Source of the DNA: Polynucleobacter sp. TSB-Sco08W16
GTDB lineage: Bacteria; Pseudomonadota; Gammaproteobacteria; Burkholderiales; Burkholderiaceae
Assembly: GCF_018687455.1 (NCBI RefSeq)
Contig: NZ_CP061291.1
Location: 186,001-250,000, forward strand
DNA length: 64,000 nucleotides
Direction of reading: 5' to 3'
Positions 15,349 through 22,946 of this stretch are shown in pieces (the first letter of the stretch is position 1; each line of letters opens with the position of its first letter). A program made the position numbers and the translations under genes. The notes under the pieces were generated by a model. It did no database searches. It was not told where the DNA came from and was given only the letters and a program-made list of their open reading frames with translations.

Positions 15349-18330
15349 ATGACATACGCTAATCCACAGACAGCAGGTCAACCTACTGGAGCGAATAACC
15401 CAGGATTGAGTCCTGCAGGAGCAATGAATCAGGCTCCTTCTGCCAGTTTTGTGGCTGGCGGTGTTGGTGGTGCGCAAGCAACCCAATTGTCTGATTACAA
15501 AATTATTCGCCGTAATGGCTCAGTGGTGGCTTTTGAACCGTCCAAAATTGCCATTGCAGTAACAAAAGCATTCTTGGCGGTAAATGGTGGTCAAGGTGCA
15601 GCATCTGCACGAGTACGTGAGCAAGTAGAGCAACTCACCCATTCAGTCGTGCGTGCGCTCTTGCGTAGTCGTCCTAATGGCGGCACATTTCACATTGAAG
15701 ATATTCAAGACCAAGTTGAATTAGCTTTGATGCGTAGTGGCGAGCACAACGTTGCACGTGCCTATGTTCTTTATCGTGAAAAGCGCAATCAAGAACGCGC
15801 TGCTCAGCAGGAAGTTTCTCAAGACGCTCAATCGGCCAATCAGGCCGGTGAGTCAGGGATTAAGGTTACCGACAATGGTGTTGAGAAGTGGCTTGACATG
15901 GCTGCTTTACGTACTGTCATTGAAGCTGCTTGTGAAGGCCTAGGCAATCATATTGACGCATCCCCAATCATTACTGAAACAATCAAAAATTTGTATGATG
16001 GCGTACCAATGGCACAAGTCTATGACTCTGCTATTTTGGCTTCCCGTACATTGATTGAAAAAGATCCTGCTTATAGCCAGGTAACTGCGCGTATCTTGAT
16101 GCATGTGATCCGTAAAGAGATCTTTGGTAAGGAAGTATTGCAAGGTGATACCCAGGCTGAGTACAGCACCTATTTTGCGAAGTACATCAATGAAGGTATT
16201 TCTGCAGAATTGCTGGACCCACGTATGCGTGAGTTTGACTTGCCACGCCTAGCTGCTGCCTTGAACGCTAGTCGTGACTTGCAGTTCAACTACCTCGGTT
16301 TGCAAACTTTGTATGACCGCTACTTCTTGCACATTGAAGAGCGCCGCATTGAAATGCCGCAGGCCTTCTTTATGCGTGTTGCGATGGGCTTGGCTTTGAA
16401 TGAGATGGACCGTGAGCGTCGTGCGATTGAGTTCTATGAAATCCTCTCGACATTTGATTTCATGTCCAGCACACCAACCTTGTTCAATTCAGCGACTACT
16501 CGTCCACAGCTCTCAAGCTGCTATTTGACTACTGTTGAAGATGATCTTGACGGTATTTATGAAGCATTGAAAGAAAATGCTTTGCTGTCTAAGTTTGCTG
16601 GCGGCTTGGGTAATGACTGGACCAACGTTCGTGCATTGGGTAGCCATATCAAAGGTACTAACGGTAAATCACAAGGTGTTGTGCCATTCCTTAAAGTAGT
16701 GAACGACACTGCAGTTGCTGTGAACCAAGGTGGCAAGCGAAAAGGTGCGGTTTGCGCCTACTTAGAAACCTGGCACTTGGATATTGAAGAGTTCTTGGAA
16801 TTGCGTAAGAACACTGGTGATGATCGTCGCCGTACGCATGACATGAATACTTCTAACTGGATTCCCGACTTATTCATGAAGCGCGTGATGGAAAATGGTG
16901 ACTGGACTCTGTTCTCACCTTCTAATACACCTGACTTACATGACAAGTTCGGTAAAGCCTTCGAAGAGGCTTATGTTGCTTACGAGCAAAAAGCCGATCG
17001 TGGTGAGTTGAAGCCATTCCGCAGAATTCCGGCGCAGCAATTGTGGCGCAAGATGCTCGGCATGTTGTTTGAAACTGGCCACCCATGGATCACTTTCAAA
17101 GATCCTTGCAATATTCGTAGCCCGCAGCAACATATTGGCGTAGTTCACTCTTCTAACTTATGTACTGAGATCACTCTCAATACCAATGAGGACGAAATTG
17201 CAGTTTGTAACTTGGGCTCTGTGAACTTGACTGCGCACATGACTACTGATGCAAACGGTAAATTGGTCTTAGATCACGAGAAGCTTCAAAGAACTGTACG
17301 TACTGCAATGCGTATGCTCGATAACGTGATTGATATCAACTACTATGCTGTTGCTAAAGCTCGCAACTCCAACCTTAAGCACCGTCCAGTCGGCATGGGC
17401 ATCATGGGCTTCCAGGATTGCTTGCACATGCAACGTATTCCTTACGCTAGCGATGAGGCTGTGAAGTTTGCTGACACCTCAATGGAAGCGGTTTGTTACT
17501 ACGCTTACCAGGCTTCTTGTGAGCTAGCTGAAGAGCGTGGTGTTTACAGCACCTACAAAGATTCCTTATGGGATCGCGGCATCCTCCCGCAAGACTCAGT
17601 AGCATTGTTGGCTCAGGAGCGTGGTGGCTATGTAGAAGTAGATAATTCATCCGCCATGGATTGGAGTGGTTTGCGTGCTCGTATCAAGCAACACGGTATG
17701 CGTAACTCCAATTGCGTAGCAATTGCCCCAACCGCAACTATTTCAAACATTATTGGTGTTTCAGCCTGTATCGAGCCAACATTCCAGAACTTATTCGTGA
17801 AATCCAACCTTTCAGGCGAGTTCACAGTAGTAAATGAGTACTTGGTGCGTGATTTGAAAGACCGCGGCTTGTGGGACGAAGTGATGATTGCTGACTTGAA
17901 GTACTTTGATGGCACTTTGTCTAAGATCGATCGCATTCCTCAAGATTTACGTGATTTGTATGCAACCGCTTTTGAGGTGGAGCCAAGCTGGTTGGTTGAG
18001 GCAGCCTCCCGTCGTCAGAAGTGGATTGACCAAGCTCAGTCATTGAATATCTACATGGGCGGTGCATCCGGCAAGAAATTGGATGACACTTACAAGTTGG
18101 CATGGTTGCGTGGCTTGAAAACCACCTATTACCTCCGTACTATGGCTGCAACTCACGTTGAGAAATCAACCGTTGCTAGCGGTCAGTTGAACTCGGTATC
18201 CAGTGGCGGCGGGGTAAATGGCACGGATGCGGCTGCAGCAAATACTGCTGGCGCAGTAGAAGCCGATGGCCCAGTTTGCACAATGCGCCCAGGCGATGCT
18301 GGATTTGAAGAATGTGAAGCGTGCCAATAA
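15349..18330 (+). CDS. nrdA: Class Ia ribonucleoside-diphosphate reductase, alpha subunit
   Basis: NrdA reduces ribonucleoside diphosphates to deoxy forms with the radical supplied by NrdB. The 993-residue protein starts with about 45 Gly/Ala/Gln-rich residues, then an ATP-cone (KIIRRNGSVVAFEPSKI at about 51, to 145) and a second, degenerate cone-like segment (about 170-265, VTDNGVEKWLDMAAL). The catalytic barrel shows STPTLFNSATTRPQLSSCYL, NLCTEI, EPTFQNLF and the C-terminal redox pair Cys989/Cys992. E. coli NrdA has 761 residues and one cone; tandem cones resemble Pseudomonas aeruginosa NrdA. An AGGAG site precedes the ATG. Expression is under the paired NrdR boxes. Confidence 0.96.
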   Translation: MTYANPQTAGQPTGANNPGLSPAGAMNQAPSASFVAGGVGGAQATQLSDYKIIRRNGSVVAFEPSKIAIAVTKAFLAVNGGQGAASARVREQVEQLTHSVVRALLRSRPNGGTFHIEDIQDQVELALMRSGEHNVARAYVLYREKRNQERAAQQEVSQDAQSANQAGESGIKVTDNGVEKWLDMAALRTVIEAACEGLGNHIDASPIITETIKNLYDGVPMAQVYDSAILASRTLIEKDPAYSQVTARILMHVIRKEIFGKEVLQGDTQAEYSTYFAKYINEGISAELLDPRMREFDLPRLAAALNASRDLQFNYLGLQTLYDRYFLHIEERRIEMPQAFFMRVAMGLALNEMDRERRAIEFYEILSTFDFMSSTPTLFNSATTRPQLSSCYLTTVEDDLDGIYEALKENALLSKFAGGLGNDWTNVRALGSHIKGTNGKSQGVVPFLKVVNDTAVAVNQGGKRKGAVCAYLETWHLDIEEFLELRKNTGDDRRRTHDMNTSNWIPDLFMKRVMENGDWTLFSPSNTPDLHDKFGKAFEEAYVAYEQKADRGELKPFRRIPAQQLWRKMLGMLFETGHPWITFKDPCNIRSPQQHIGVVHSSNLCTEITLNTNEDEIAVCNLGSVNLTAHMTTDANGKLVLDHEKLQRTVRTAMRMLDNVIDINYYAVAKARNSNLKHRPVGMGIMGFQDCLHMQRIPYASDEAVKFADTSMEAVCYYAYQASCELAEERGVYSTYKDSLWDRGILPQDSVALLAQERGGYVEVDNSSAMDWSGLRARIKQHGMRNSNCVAIAPTATISNIIGVSACIEPTFQNLFVKSNLSGEFTVVNEYLVRDLKDRGLWDEVMIADLKYFDGTLSKIDRIPQDLRDLYATAFEVEPSWLVEAASRRQKWIDQAQSLNIYMGGASGKKLDDTYKLAWLRGLKTTYYLRTMAATHVEKSTVASGQLNSVSSGGGVNGTDAAAANTAGAVEADGPVCTMRPGDAGFEECEACQ

Positions 18331-18346
18331 GCCATTTGCTTATTGG
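18324..18346 (+). other. Intercistronic hairpin at the nrdA stop codon
   Basis: CCAATAAGC (18324-18332) and GCTTATTGG (18338-18346) are perfect 9-bp arms around loop CATTT. The left arm contains the nrdA stop codon. No T-run follows, so it is not a standard terminator; it could influence mRNA decay or the nrdA:nrdB ratio. Confidence 0.6.
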
Positions 18347-18375
18347 TCAGAAATAGAAGAATTTAGGAGATAGTT

Positions 18376-19554
18376 ATGTTGAATTGGGAAGAAGAAGTTG
18401 CTCCAGCACTAGCGAAAGCTGGTCTTGCGCCGCAGCCAGTTGCGGTGGAGCCACAACGCCCACAGCCAGATCAAGTTGCAATGGCGCCGCAAGCTGCTGC
18501 ACCTGTAGCAGCCGCTAATTTGTCTGGCGGTGCCGCTTTACGTGTAAATGCTGCTGATAAGCGCGTGATTAATGCTAAGACTGACGTTAATCAGTTAGTG
18601 CCTTTCAAGTACAAATGGGCTTGGGAAAAGTATTTAGCTGGCTGTGCAAACCACTGGATGCCACAAGAGATCAATATGAACCGCGATATTGCGCTCTGGA
18701 AAGATCCTAACGGTCTGACAGAAGATGAGCGTCGCATTATTAAGCGCAATCTCGGTTTCTTTACAACCGCAGACTCTTTGGCCGCTAACAACATTGTTTT
18801 GGGTACTTATCGCCACATTACTGCTCCAGAGTGCCGCCAATACCTATTGCGCCAGGCTTTCGAAGAGGCAATTCATACCCATGCCTACCAATATATTGTG
18901 GAATCTTTGGGCTTAGATCAGGCTGAAATCTTCAATGCGTATAACGAAATTGAATCGATCCGCGCTAAAGATCAATTCTTAATTCCGTTTATTGATGTCT
19001 TAACTGATCCGAATTTTCAGACTGGCACACTAGAAAACGATCAAAAGTTACTCCGTTCGCTCATCGTTTTTGCTTGCGTAATGGAAGGATTGTTCTTTTA
19101 TGTTGGTTTTACGCAAATACTTGCAATGGGTCGTCAAAACAAAATGACGGGTGCTGCTGAGCAGTATCAATACATCCTTCGTGACGAGTCAATGCACTGC
19201 AATTTTGGTATCGATTTGATTAACCAAATCAAGCTGGAGAACCCGCAGTTATGGACTTCCGCGTTCAAAGATGAGATCAAATCTATCTTTGAAAAAGCAG
19301 TCGAATTAGAGTACCGTTATGCCGAAGATACGATGCCTCGTGGAGTGCTCGGATTGAACGCGCCGATGTTCAAAGGGTACCTAAGATACATTTGTAATCG
19401 CAGATGTTTGCAAATAGGACTTGACGCGATGTTCCCAAATGAAGAGAATCCATTTCCATGGATGTCAGAAATGATTGATCTTAAGAAAGAACGAAACTTT
19501 TTTGAGACACGCGTTATTGAGTATCAAACTGGCGGTGCGCTAAGTTGGGAGTAG
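18376..19554 (+). CDS. nrdB: Class Ia ribonucleoside-diphosphate reductase, beta subunit
   Basis: NrdB houses the diiron-tyrosyl radical cofactor. The 392-residue protein has an Ala/Pro/Gln-rich extension of about 60 residues, then RVNAADKRVINAKTDVNQL and the ferritin-like core: NRDIALWKDPNGLTEDERR, FEEAIHTHAYQYIVESL with iron-ligand Glu/His, RDESMHCNFGIDLI with further ligands, and the C-terminal ETRVIEYQTGGALSWE, which docks to NrdA. It follows nrdA by 45 bases with TAGGAGATAG as Shine-Dalgarno. The operon ends at the hairpin near 19.7 kb. Confidence 0.97.
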   Translation: MLNWEEEVAPALAKAGLAPQPVAVEPQRPQPDQVAMAPQAAAPVAAANLSGGAALRVNAADKRVINAKTDVNQLVPFKYKWAWEKYLAGCANHWMPQEINMNRDIALWKDPNGLTEDERRIIKRNLGFFTTADSLAANNIVLGTYRHITAPECRQYLLRQAFEEAIHTHAYQYIVESLGLDQAEIFNAYNEIESIRAKDQFLIPFIDVLTDPNFQTGTLENDQKLLRSLIVFACVMEGLFFYVGFTQILAMGRQNKMTGAAEQYQYILRDESMHCNFGIDLINQIKLENPQLWTSAFKDEIKSIFEKAVELEYRYAEDTMPRGVLGLNAPMFKGYLRYICNRRCLQIGLDAMFPNEENPFPWMSEMIDLKKERNFFETRVIEYQTGGALSWE

Positions 19555-19887
19555 TCAGCAGTAAGTAAGCGCATAGCCGGCTAAATAGGAGATTAGACGG
19601 TTGGATAGTTTAAGAAGTCAGCAAAAACAGACTCAAATCCGAAAACCCTTGCTCAAGGGTGCCTGGGCTATTCTCTCTATTTTTTCCAGCACATTTAAGA
19701 AGCCGTTGTCCTTTGGGGCCACGGCTTTTTTTCCAAGATTCATTAGCGTGCAGCACTTAGCATCAAGCCGCGCGCCGATGAATGGCTCGCTCGTCAGCTC
19801 TAAATGGTTGCAAAACCAGGCGGAAATGAGTGGTCGGGTCTTCTTAATCGGTAGTTTGTATCAATCCTCACGTGAAGGAGTATGACT
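19555..19887. other. Intergenic region between nrdB and the histone H1-like gene
   Basis: About 330 bases without a convincing gene. The first half holds the nrdAB terminator. The second half should contain the promoter of the histone H1-like gene; TTGCAA occurs near 19808 but I see no good -10 at matching distance. An open frame spans it in the histone's upstream phase, but its residue composition does not look like a protein. Confidence 0.6.
19699..19732 (+). terminator. Rho-independent terminator of nrdAB
   Basis: AAGCCGT (19700-19706) pairs with ACGGCTT (19721-19727) around a 14-base loop and is followed by a T-run to 19732. Confidence 0.82.
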
Positions 19888-20205
19888 ATGGCAATCGCCA
19901 AGAAAAAACCTGCTGCAAAGAAACCAGCTGCTAAGAAAAAAGTAGCCGCTAAAAAACCAGCTGCTAAAAAAGTAGCTAAGAAGCGTCCTGCTGCTAAAAA
20001 AGCTGCTGCTAAGAAACCAGCTGCTAAAAAAGTAGCTAAGAAGCGTCCTGCTGCTAAAAAAGCTGCTGCTAAGAAGCCTGCTGCTAAAAAAGCTGCTGCT
20101 AAGCGTCCAGCTGCTAAGAAGCGTGTAGCTGCTAAGAAGCCAGCTGCTAAAAAAGCTGCTGCTAAGCGTCCAGCTGCAAAAAAACGCGTAGCAAAAAAAA
20201 AGTAA
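19888..20205 (+). CDS. Histone H1-like AAK-repeat DNA-binding protein (zero-frame product)
   Basis: The zero-frame product of 105 residues consists almost only of Lys, Ala, Pro, Val and Arg in PAAKK/KRPAAKK repeats, as in HctB/BpH1-like nucleoid proteins that bind and condense DNA. I chose ATG 19888 because GAAGGAG at 19874-19880 then has a 7-base spacing; ATG 19882 would leave one base. The frame stops at TAA 20203-20205 directly after A9G. The -1 frame continues without interruption for 38 codons (see next entries), so this product is either truncated by an indel or is the short form of a frameshifted gene. A strong terminator at 20337-20366 lies after the longer version. Confidence 0.85.
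   Translation: MAIAKKKPAAKKPAAKKKVAAKKPAAKKVAKKRPAAKKAAAKKPAAKKVAKKRPAAKKAAAKKPAAKKAAAKRPAAKKRVAAKKPAAKKAAAKRPAAKKRVAKKK
19981..20163 (+). repeat. Tandem ~60-bp in-frame repeats inside the histone H1-like gene
   Basis: Units begin at 19981, 20041 and 20101 and are 60, 60 and 63 bases long; each encodes KRPAAKK followed by AAK-type motifs. The near identity at DNA level (19981-20030 versus 20041-20090) makes the copy number prone to change by slippage or recombination. Confidence 0.85.
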
Positions 20206-20318
20206 GTAAGCCTGCTGCGAAGAAAGCGGGCGCTGCTGTAAAAAAGCCCGCGGCTAAGAAAGCTGCACTAGCAACATCCGCCGCTGCTTGGCCCTTCCCA
20301 ACTGGCACACGTCCTTAA
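20196..20318 (+). other. Slippery A_AAA_AAG site and -1 frame C-terminal extension of the histone H1-like gene
   Basis: The run A9G at 20193-20202 contains A_AAA_AAG in the correct zero-frame register (last codons AAA AAG, then TAA). After a -1 slip, reading resumes at G20202 and encodes 38 residues: VSKPAAKKAGAAVKKPAAKK, then AALATSAAAWPFPTGTRP, stop at 20316-20318. The tail keeps the same AK-rich composition and ends in a Trp/Pro motif that I recall from intact Burkholderiales homologues (inference). One extra A in the run would also join the frames. A GCGGGC/GCCCGC stem (20226-20231 with 20246-20251) lies 23 bases downstream, farther than usual for a stimulator. Confidence 0.75.
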
Positions 20319-20336
20319 ACAGACGGGTGTTACTAG

Positions 20337-20366
20337 AAGGGGTCTCTCACGAGACCCCTTTTTTTA
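20337..20366 (+). terminator. Strong rho-independent terminator after the histone H1-like gene
   Basis: AAGGGGTCTC (20337-20346) and GAGACCCCTT (20351-20360) are perfect 10-bp arms around loop TCAC, followed by T-run. It begins 19 bases after the -1 frame stop and 132 bases after the zero-frame stop, which supports the longer gene version. Confidence 0.95.
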
Positions 20367-20398
20367 TTGCTCAAATTTTGATTATGTCTAGGTGAGTC

Positions 20399-21358
20399 TT
20401 AGAGGCTAAAGCCAAAAGCGGATTTAAATTGCTCGGCTATCTGCTCTTTGCTGAGTTGGTGATTTTGTGGTCCTTGATGAGTGATTTTGATTGAACCCAT
20501 CAAGCTGGCCAGGCGACCAGTAGATTCCCAATCCATTCCATTTTCAAGTCCAAATAGCAGTCCCCCGCGGAATGCATCACCGCATCCAGTGGGGTCAACC
20601 ACTTGAGCTGCTGGTACTGGGGGAATTGAGATGCATTTGCCATTGGTGTAAATATCCGAACCTTCTGCACCCTTAGTCACAATTAAGGCCTTGACTCGTT
20701 CAGCCACGGTTGCCAAGCTTAGGTCGGTTCTCTGCGAAAGCATTTCGCCTTCATAGTCGTTGACGGCCAAGTAACTAGCAATATCAACCAGCTCCAAGAG
20801 TTCTGGACCGTTGAACATCGGCAAGCCCTGGCCTGGATCAAAGATAAATGGAATCTGTGCTTCGGCCAGTTGGTGGCAGTGTTCCCACATCCCTTGGCGG
20901 CCATCTGGGGCAACGATGCCAAATTTGGCCGCTCCTTTAGAGTTCTTATTTCTTTCGGCAACCACTGCAGAGACTTGGTTGAGGTGTGACTCTCCCATCG
21001 CGCCAGGGTGGAAGGCAGTAATTTGGTTATTGGCTTGATCGGTAGTGATCATGGCTTGCGCTGTGAATGCACTGTCAATCTGGCGAATATGACTCGCATC
21101 GATATTGAGTTGTTTTAAGCGGCTCAAATAGGGTGCAGCATCACCACCAACCGTTGCCATAATGATGGGATCTCCACCCAACAGGCTCAGGTTATAAGCA
21201 ATATTTCCTGCGCATCCGCCAAATTCACGGCGCATGGTTGGAACCAAAAAAGCCACATTCAGAATATGAATCTGCTCAGGCAGAATTTGATCGGCAAATT
21301 TGCCTTCAAAGTTCATGATGGTGTCGTAGGCAATAGAGCCGCAGATCAAGCTAGCCAT
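20399..21358 (-). CDS. PfkB-family carbohydrate kinase (adenosine kinase-like)
   Basis: A 319-residue ribokinase-fold enzyme. The N-terminal MASLICGSIAYDTIM, the FGGCAGNIAYNLSLLGG signature (about residues 46-62), LIVTKGAEGSDIY and the second PfkB signature DPTGCGDAFRGGLLFGL with the catalytic Asp near residue 258 are all present. This branch resembles bacterial adenosine kinases such as that of Mycobacterium, but the substrate cannot be fixed from sequence. It is the last gene of the minus-strand aroQ-accBC-prmA group, 39 bases after the PrmA fusion. Confidence 0.87.
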   Translation of the reverse strand: MASLICGSIAYDTIMNFEGKFADQILPEQIHILNVAFLVPTMRREFGGCAGNIAYNLSLLGGDPIIMATVGGDAAPYLSRLKQLNIDASHIRQIDSAFTAQAMITTDQANNQITAFHPGAMGESHLNQVSAVVAERNKNSKGAAKFGIVAPDGRQGMWEHCHQLAEAQIPFIFDPGQGLPMFNGPELLELVDIASYLAVNDYEGEMLSQRTDLSLATVAERVKALIVTKGAEGSDIYTNGKCISIPPVPAAQVVDPTGCGDAFRGGLLFGLENGMDWESTGRLASLMGSIKITHQGPQNHQLSKEQIAEQFKSAFGFSL

Positions 21359-21397
21359 AAATTACTTTCTGTAGGTGATGGAGTAATAAAAGTTGGG

Positions 21398-22930
21398 TTA
21401 TTGGGGGTAAAGAATGCGCACTCGATATCCCGCAGCATTTTGCGGCAGGGTTAGCGGCACCTCTGTTTGAATAATTTCACCTGCAGGCGCACCAGTTTTA
21501 GAAAAATCAGGATGCGATTCTTGCCAAGAGGGTGGCAACCATTCTTTTGGAGAGAGTTGAATTGATTTCAATTCAGATTCTTCTGCATCAGTGAGAGAAA
21601 TTTCTAAATTTGGCAGCAAAATTGGAATTGCGAGACGATTTTGTATTTCAACTTGCAACATAGATTGATTTGCAGGGATTTTAAGGCTCTCTCGCACGTT
21701 TTCAGGCGATAGTGCAGCTGAAGTTATTTTCCATGCAGCAAAATCGCTTACAGGCCGATTAAAGCATCCTAGTGCGCGACATAATTTTTCATCAAGAGCT
21801 TGCAAAATTGAAAAGGCACTGACTGAAAATGAATTTGATGTCCCATCTATTCGAGGTGCTAGTAATGGGAGCAAAGAATTTCTGGAAAGATGCTCGCCAA
21901 AAATGAGAAGCAAAAGAAATAAGCCTGACAGTAGTGCTAACTTAAGACTTTTTTTTTGAGCAGGTGCAGCAAAAGTAGCGGATGAGGTCTTTTGTTTGCC
22001 TGAATTGAGGGTGCCATGCAAGCAAACCCAACCTTCACTTTCCTTCCAGACGGAAAGCGTCAGCCATTGGCTGTAAGTTGCAATTACCTCATCAGCTTGT
22101 CTAGCCAGGACGCCAGACAGAACAATTTGACCGCCTTCGCGCATCTTATTCACTAATGCTGGAGCCAGCACTTGCAGTGGATTGGCCAAAATATTAGCCA
22201 TCACGATGTCGTATTTCGTTTCTGCAGCAAGCTCTGGAGCACCTTCGGTTGGAAGAACAAAGCGAATGGTAGTTTGGTTAATCTCAGCGTTGCTGCGGGC
22301 TGCAACCATCGCCTGAGGATCAATATCCGTGCCAATGACTGGATTACAACCTAGTTTTGCAGCAGCGATTGCCAAAATTCCAGAGCCGCAGCCGTAATCA
22401 AGCAGACTTTGATTTTTTAAATTCGAGCGCTCCTCAAGCCAAAGCAAACACAGGTGGGTTGTAGGATGACTGCCAGTGCCAAACGCAAGCCCGGGATCCA
22501 CCGCTAAACAAATCGCATTTGGATCGGTTGGAGCGTCGTGCCATGAGGGAACTACCCAAATACGTTTACCAATTTGAATCGGGGCGAATTGACTTTGCGT
22601 CAACCTGACCCAATCTTGCTCTTCAACAGTTTTTTCTTGAGGCGGGGCCAATCTAAATCCAGCCTCTTTTAAGGCGACAAGTAGCTCAGGAATGAATTCT
22701 GCGCTGCCGGAATCATCAATATCTGGATTAAAGAGGGCGGTGACAGAAGATCGATCCCATGCTTGCACTTCAGGAGAGAGACCGGGTTCGCCATAAAGCG
22801 GATTCTCATCGTAACCACCTGCAGCGTCGTCCTCCACGGTGACAGATAGTGCGCCCAGCTCGAGCAAGACATCACCTAATGGCTCGGCAGTTTCTGCAGC
22901 TACCGTGAAAACGAGTTCACGATAAGACAT
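21398..22930 (-). CDS. prmA: Ribosomal protein L11 methyltransferase PrmA fused to a DUF3426 domain
   Basis: Residues 1 to about 308 are PrmA, which trimethylates L11: MSYRELVFTVAAETAEPLGD, DPGLAFGTGSHPTTHLCL (145-162), the SAM site LLDYGCGSGILAIAAAKLG (176-194) and the NILANPL motif near 246. E. coli PrmA ends at 293. Here the frame continues through a linker and one membrane helix (about 329-345) into a 160-residue DUF3426 domain containing LQVEIQNRLAIPILLPNLE. DUF3426 proteins are usually encoded by the next gene, with an N-terminal zinc ribbon that is missing here. The fusion would tether PrmA to the inner membrane. A real fusion and a sequencing frameshift cannot be separated without relatives. 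Confidence 0.9.
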   Translation of the reverse strand: MSYRELVFTVAAETAEPLGDVLLELGALSVTVEDDAAGGYDENPLYGEPGLSPEVQAWDRSSVTALFNPDIDDSGSAEFIPELLVALKEAGFRLAPPQEKTVEEQDWVRLTQSQFAPIQIGKRIWVVPSWHDAPTDPNAICLAVDPGLAFGTGSHPTTHLCLLWLEERSNLKNQSLLDYGCGSGILAIAAAKLGCNPVIGTDIDPQAMVAARSNAEINQTTIRFVLPTEGAPELAAETKYDIVMANILANPLQVLAPALVNKMREGGQIVLSGVLARQADEVIATYSQWLTLSVWKESEGWVCLHGTLNSGKQKTSSATFAAPAQKKSLKLALLSGLFLLLLIFGEHLSRNSLLPLLAPRIDGTSNSFSVSAFSILQALDEKLCRALGCFNRPVSDFAAWKITSAALSPENVRESLKIPANQSMLQVEIQNRLAIPILLPNLEISLTDAEESELKSIQLSPKEWLPPSWQESHPDFSKTGAPAGEIIQTEVPLTLPQNAAGYRVRILYPQ

Positions 22931-22946
22931 GGGATGCTTTCATAAA

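Noticed and set aside
19601..19885. A 94-codon plus-strand open frame with a TTG start between nrdB and the histone-like gene
   Set aside because: It spans the nrdAB terminator, starts without a good ribosome site, and has no recognisable protein features.
19912..20202. CRISPR-like regular repeats
   Set aside because: The repeats are tandem, in frame, without unique spacers, and encode the AAK protein.
20226..20251. GCGGGC/GCCCGC stem as a frameshift-stimulating hairpin
   Set aside because: It lies 23 bases after the slippery site, too far from the 5-9 bases usual for such elements; kept only as a note.
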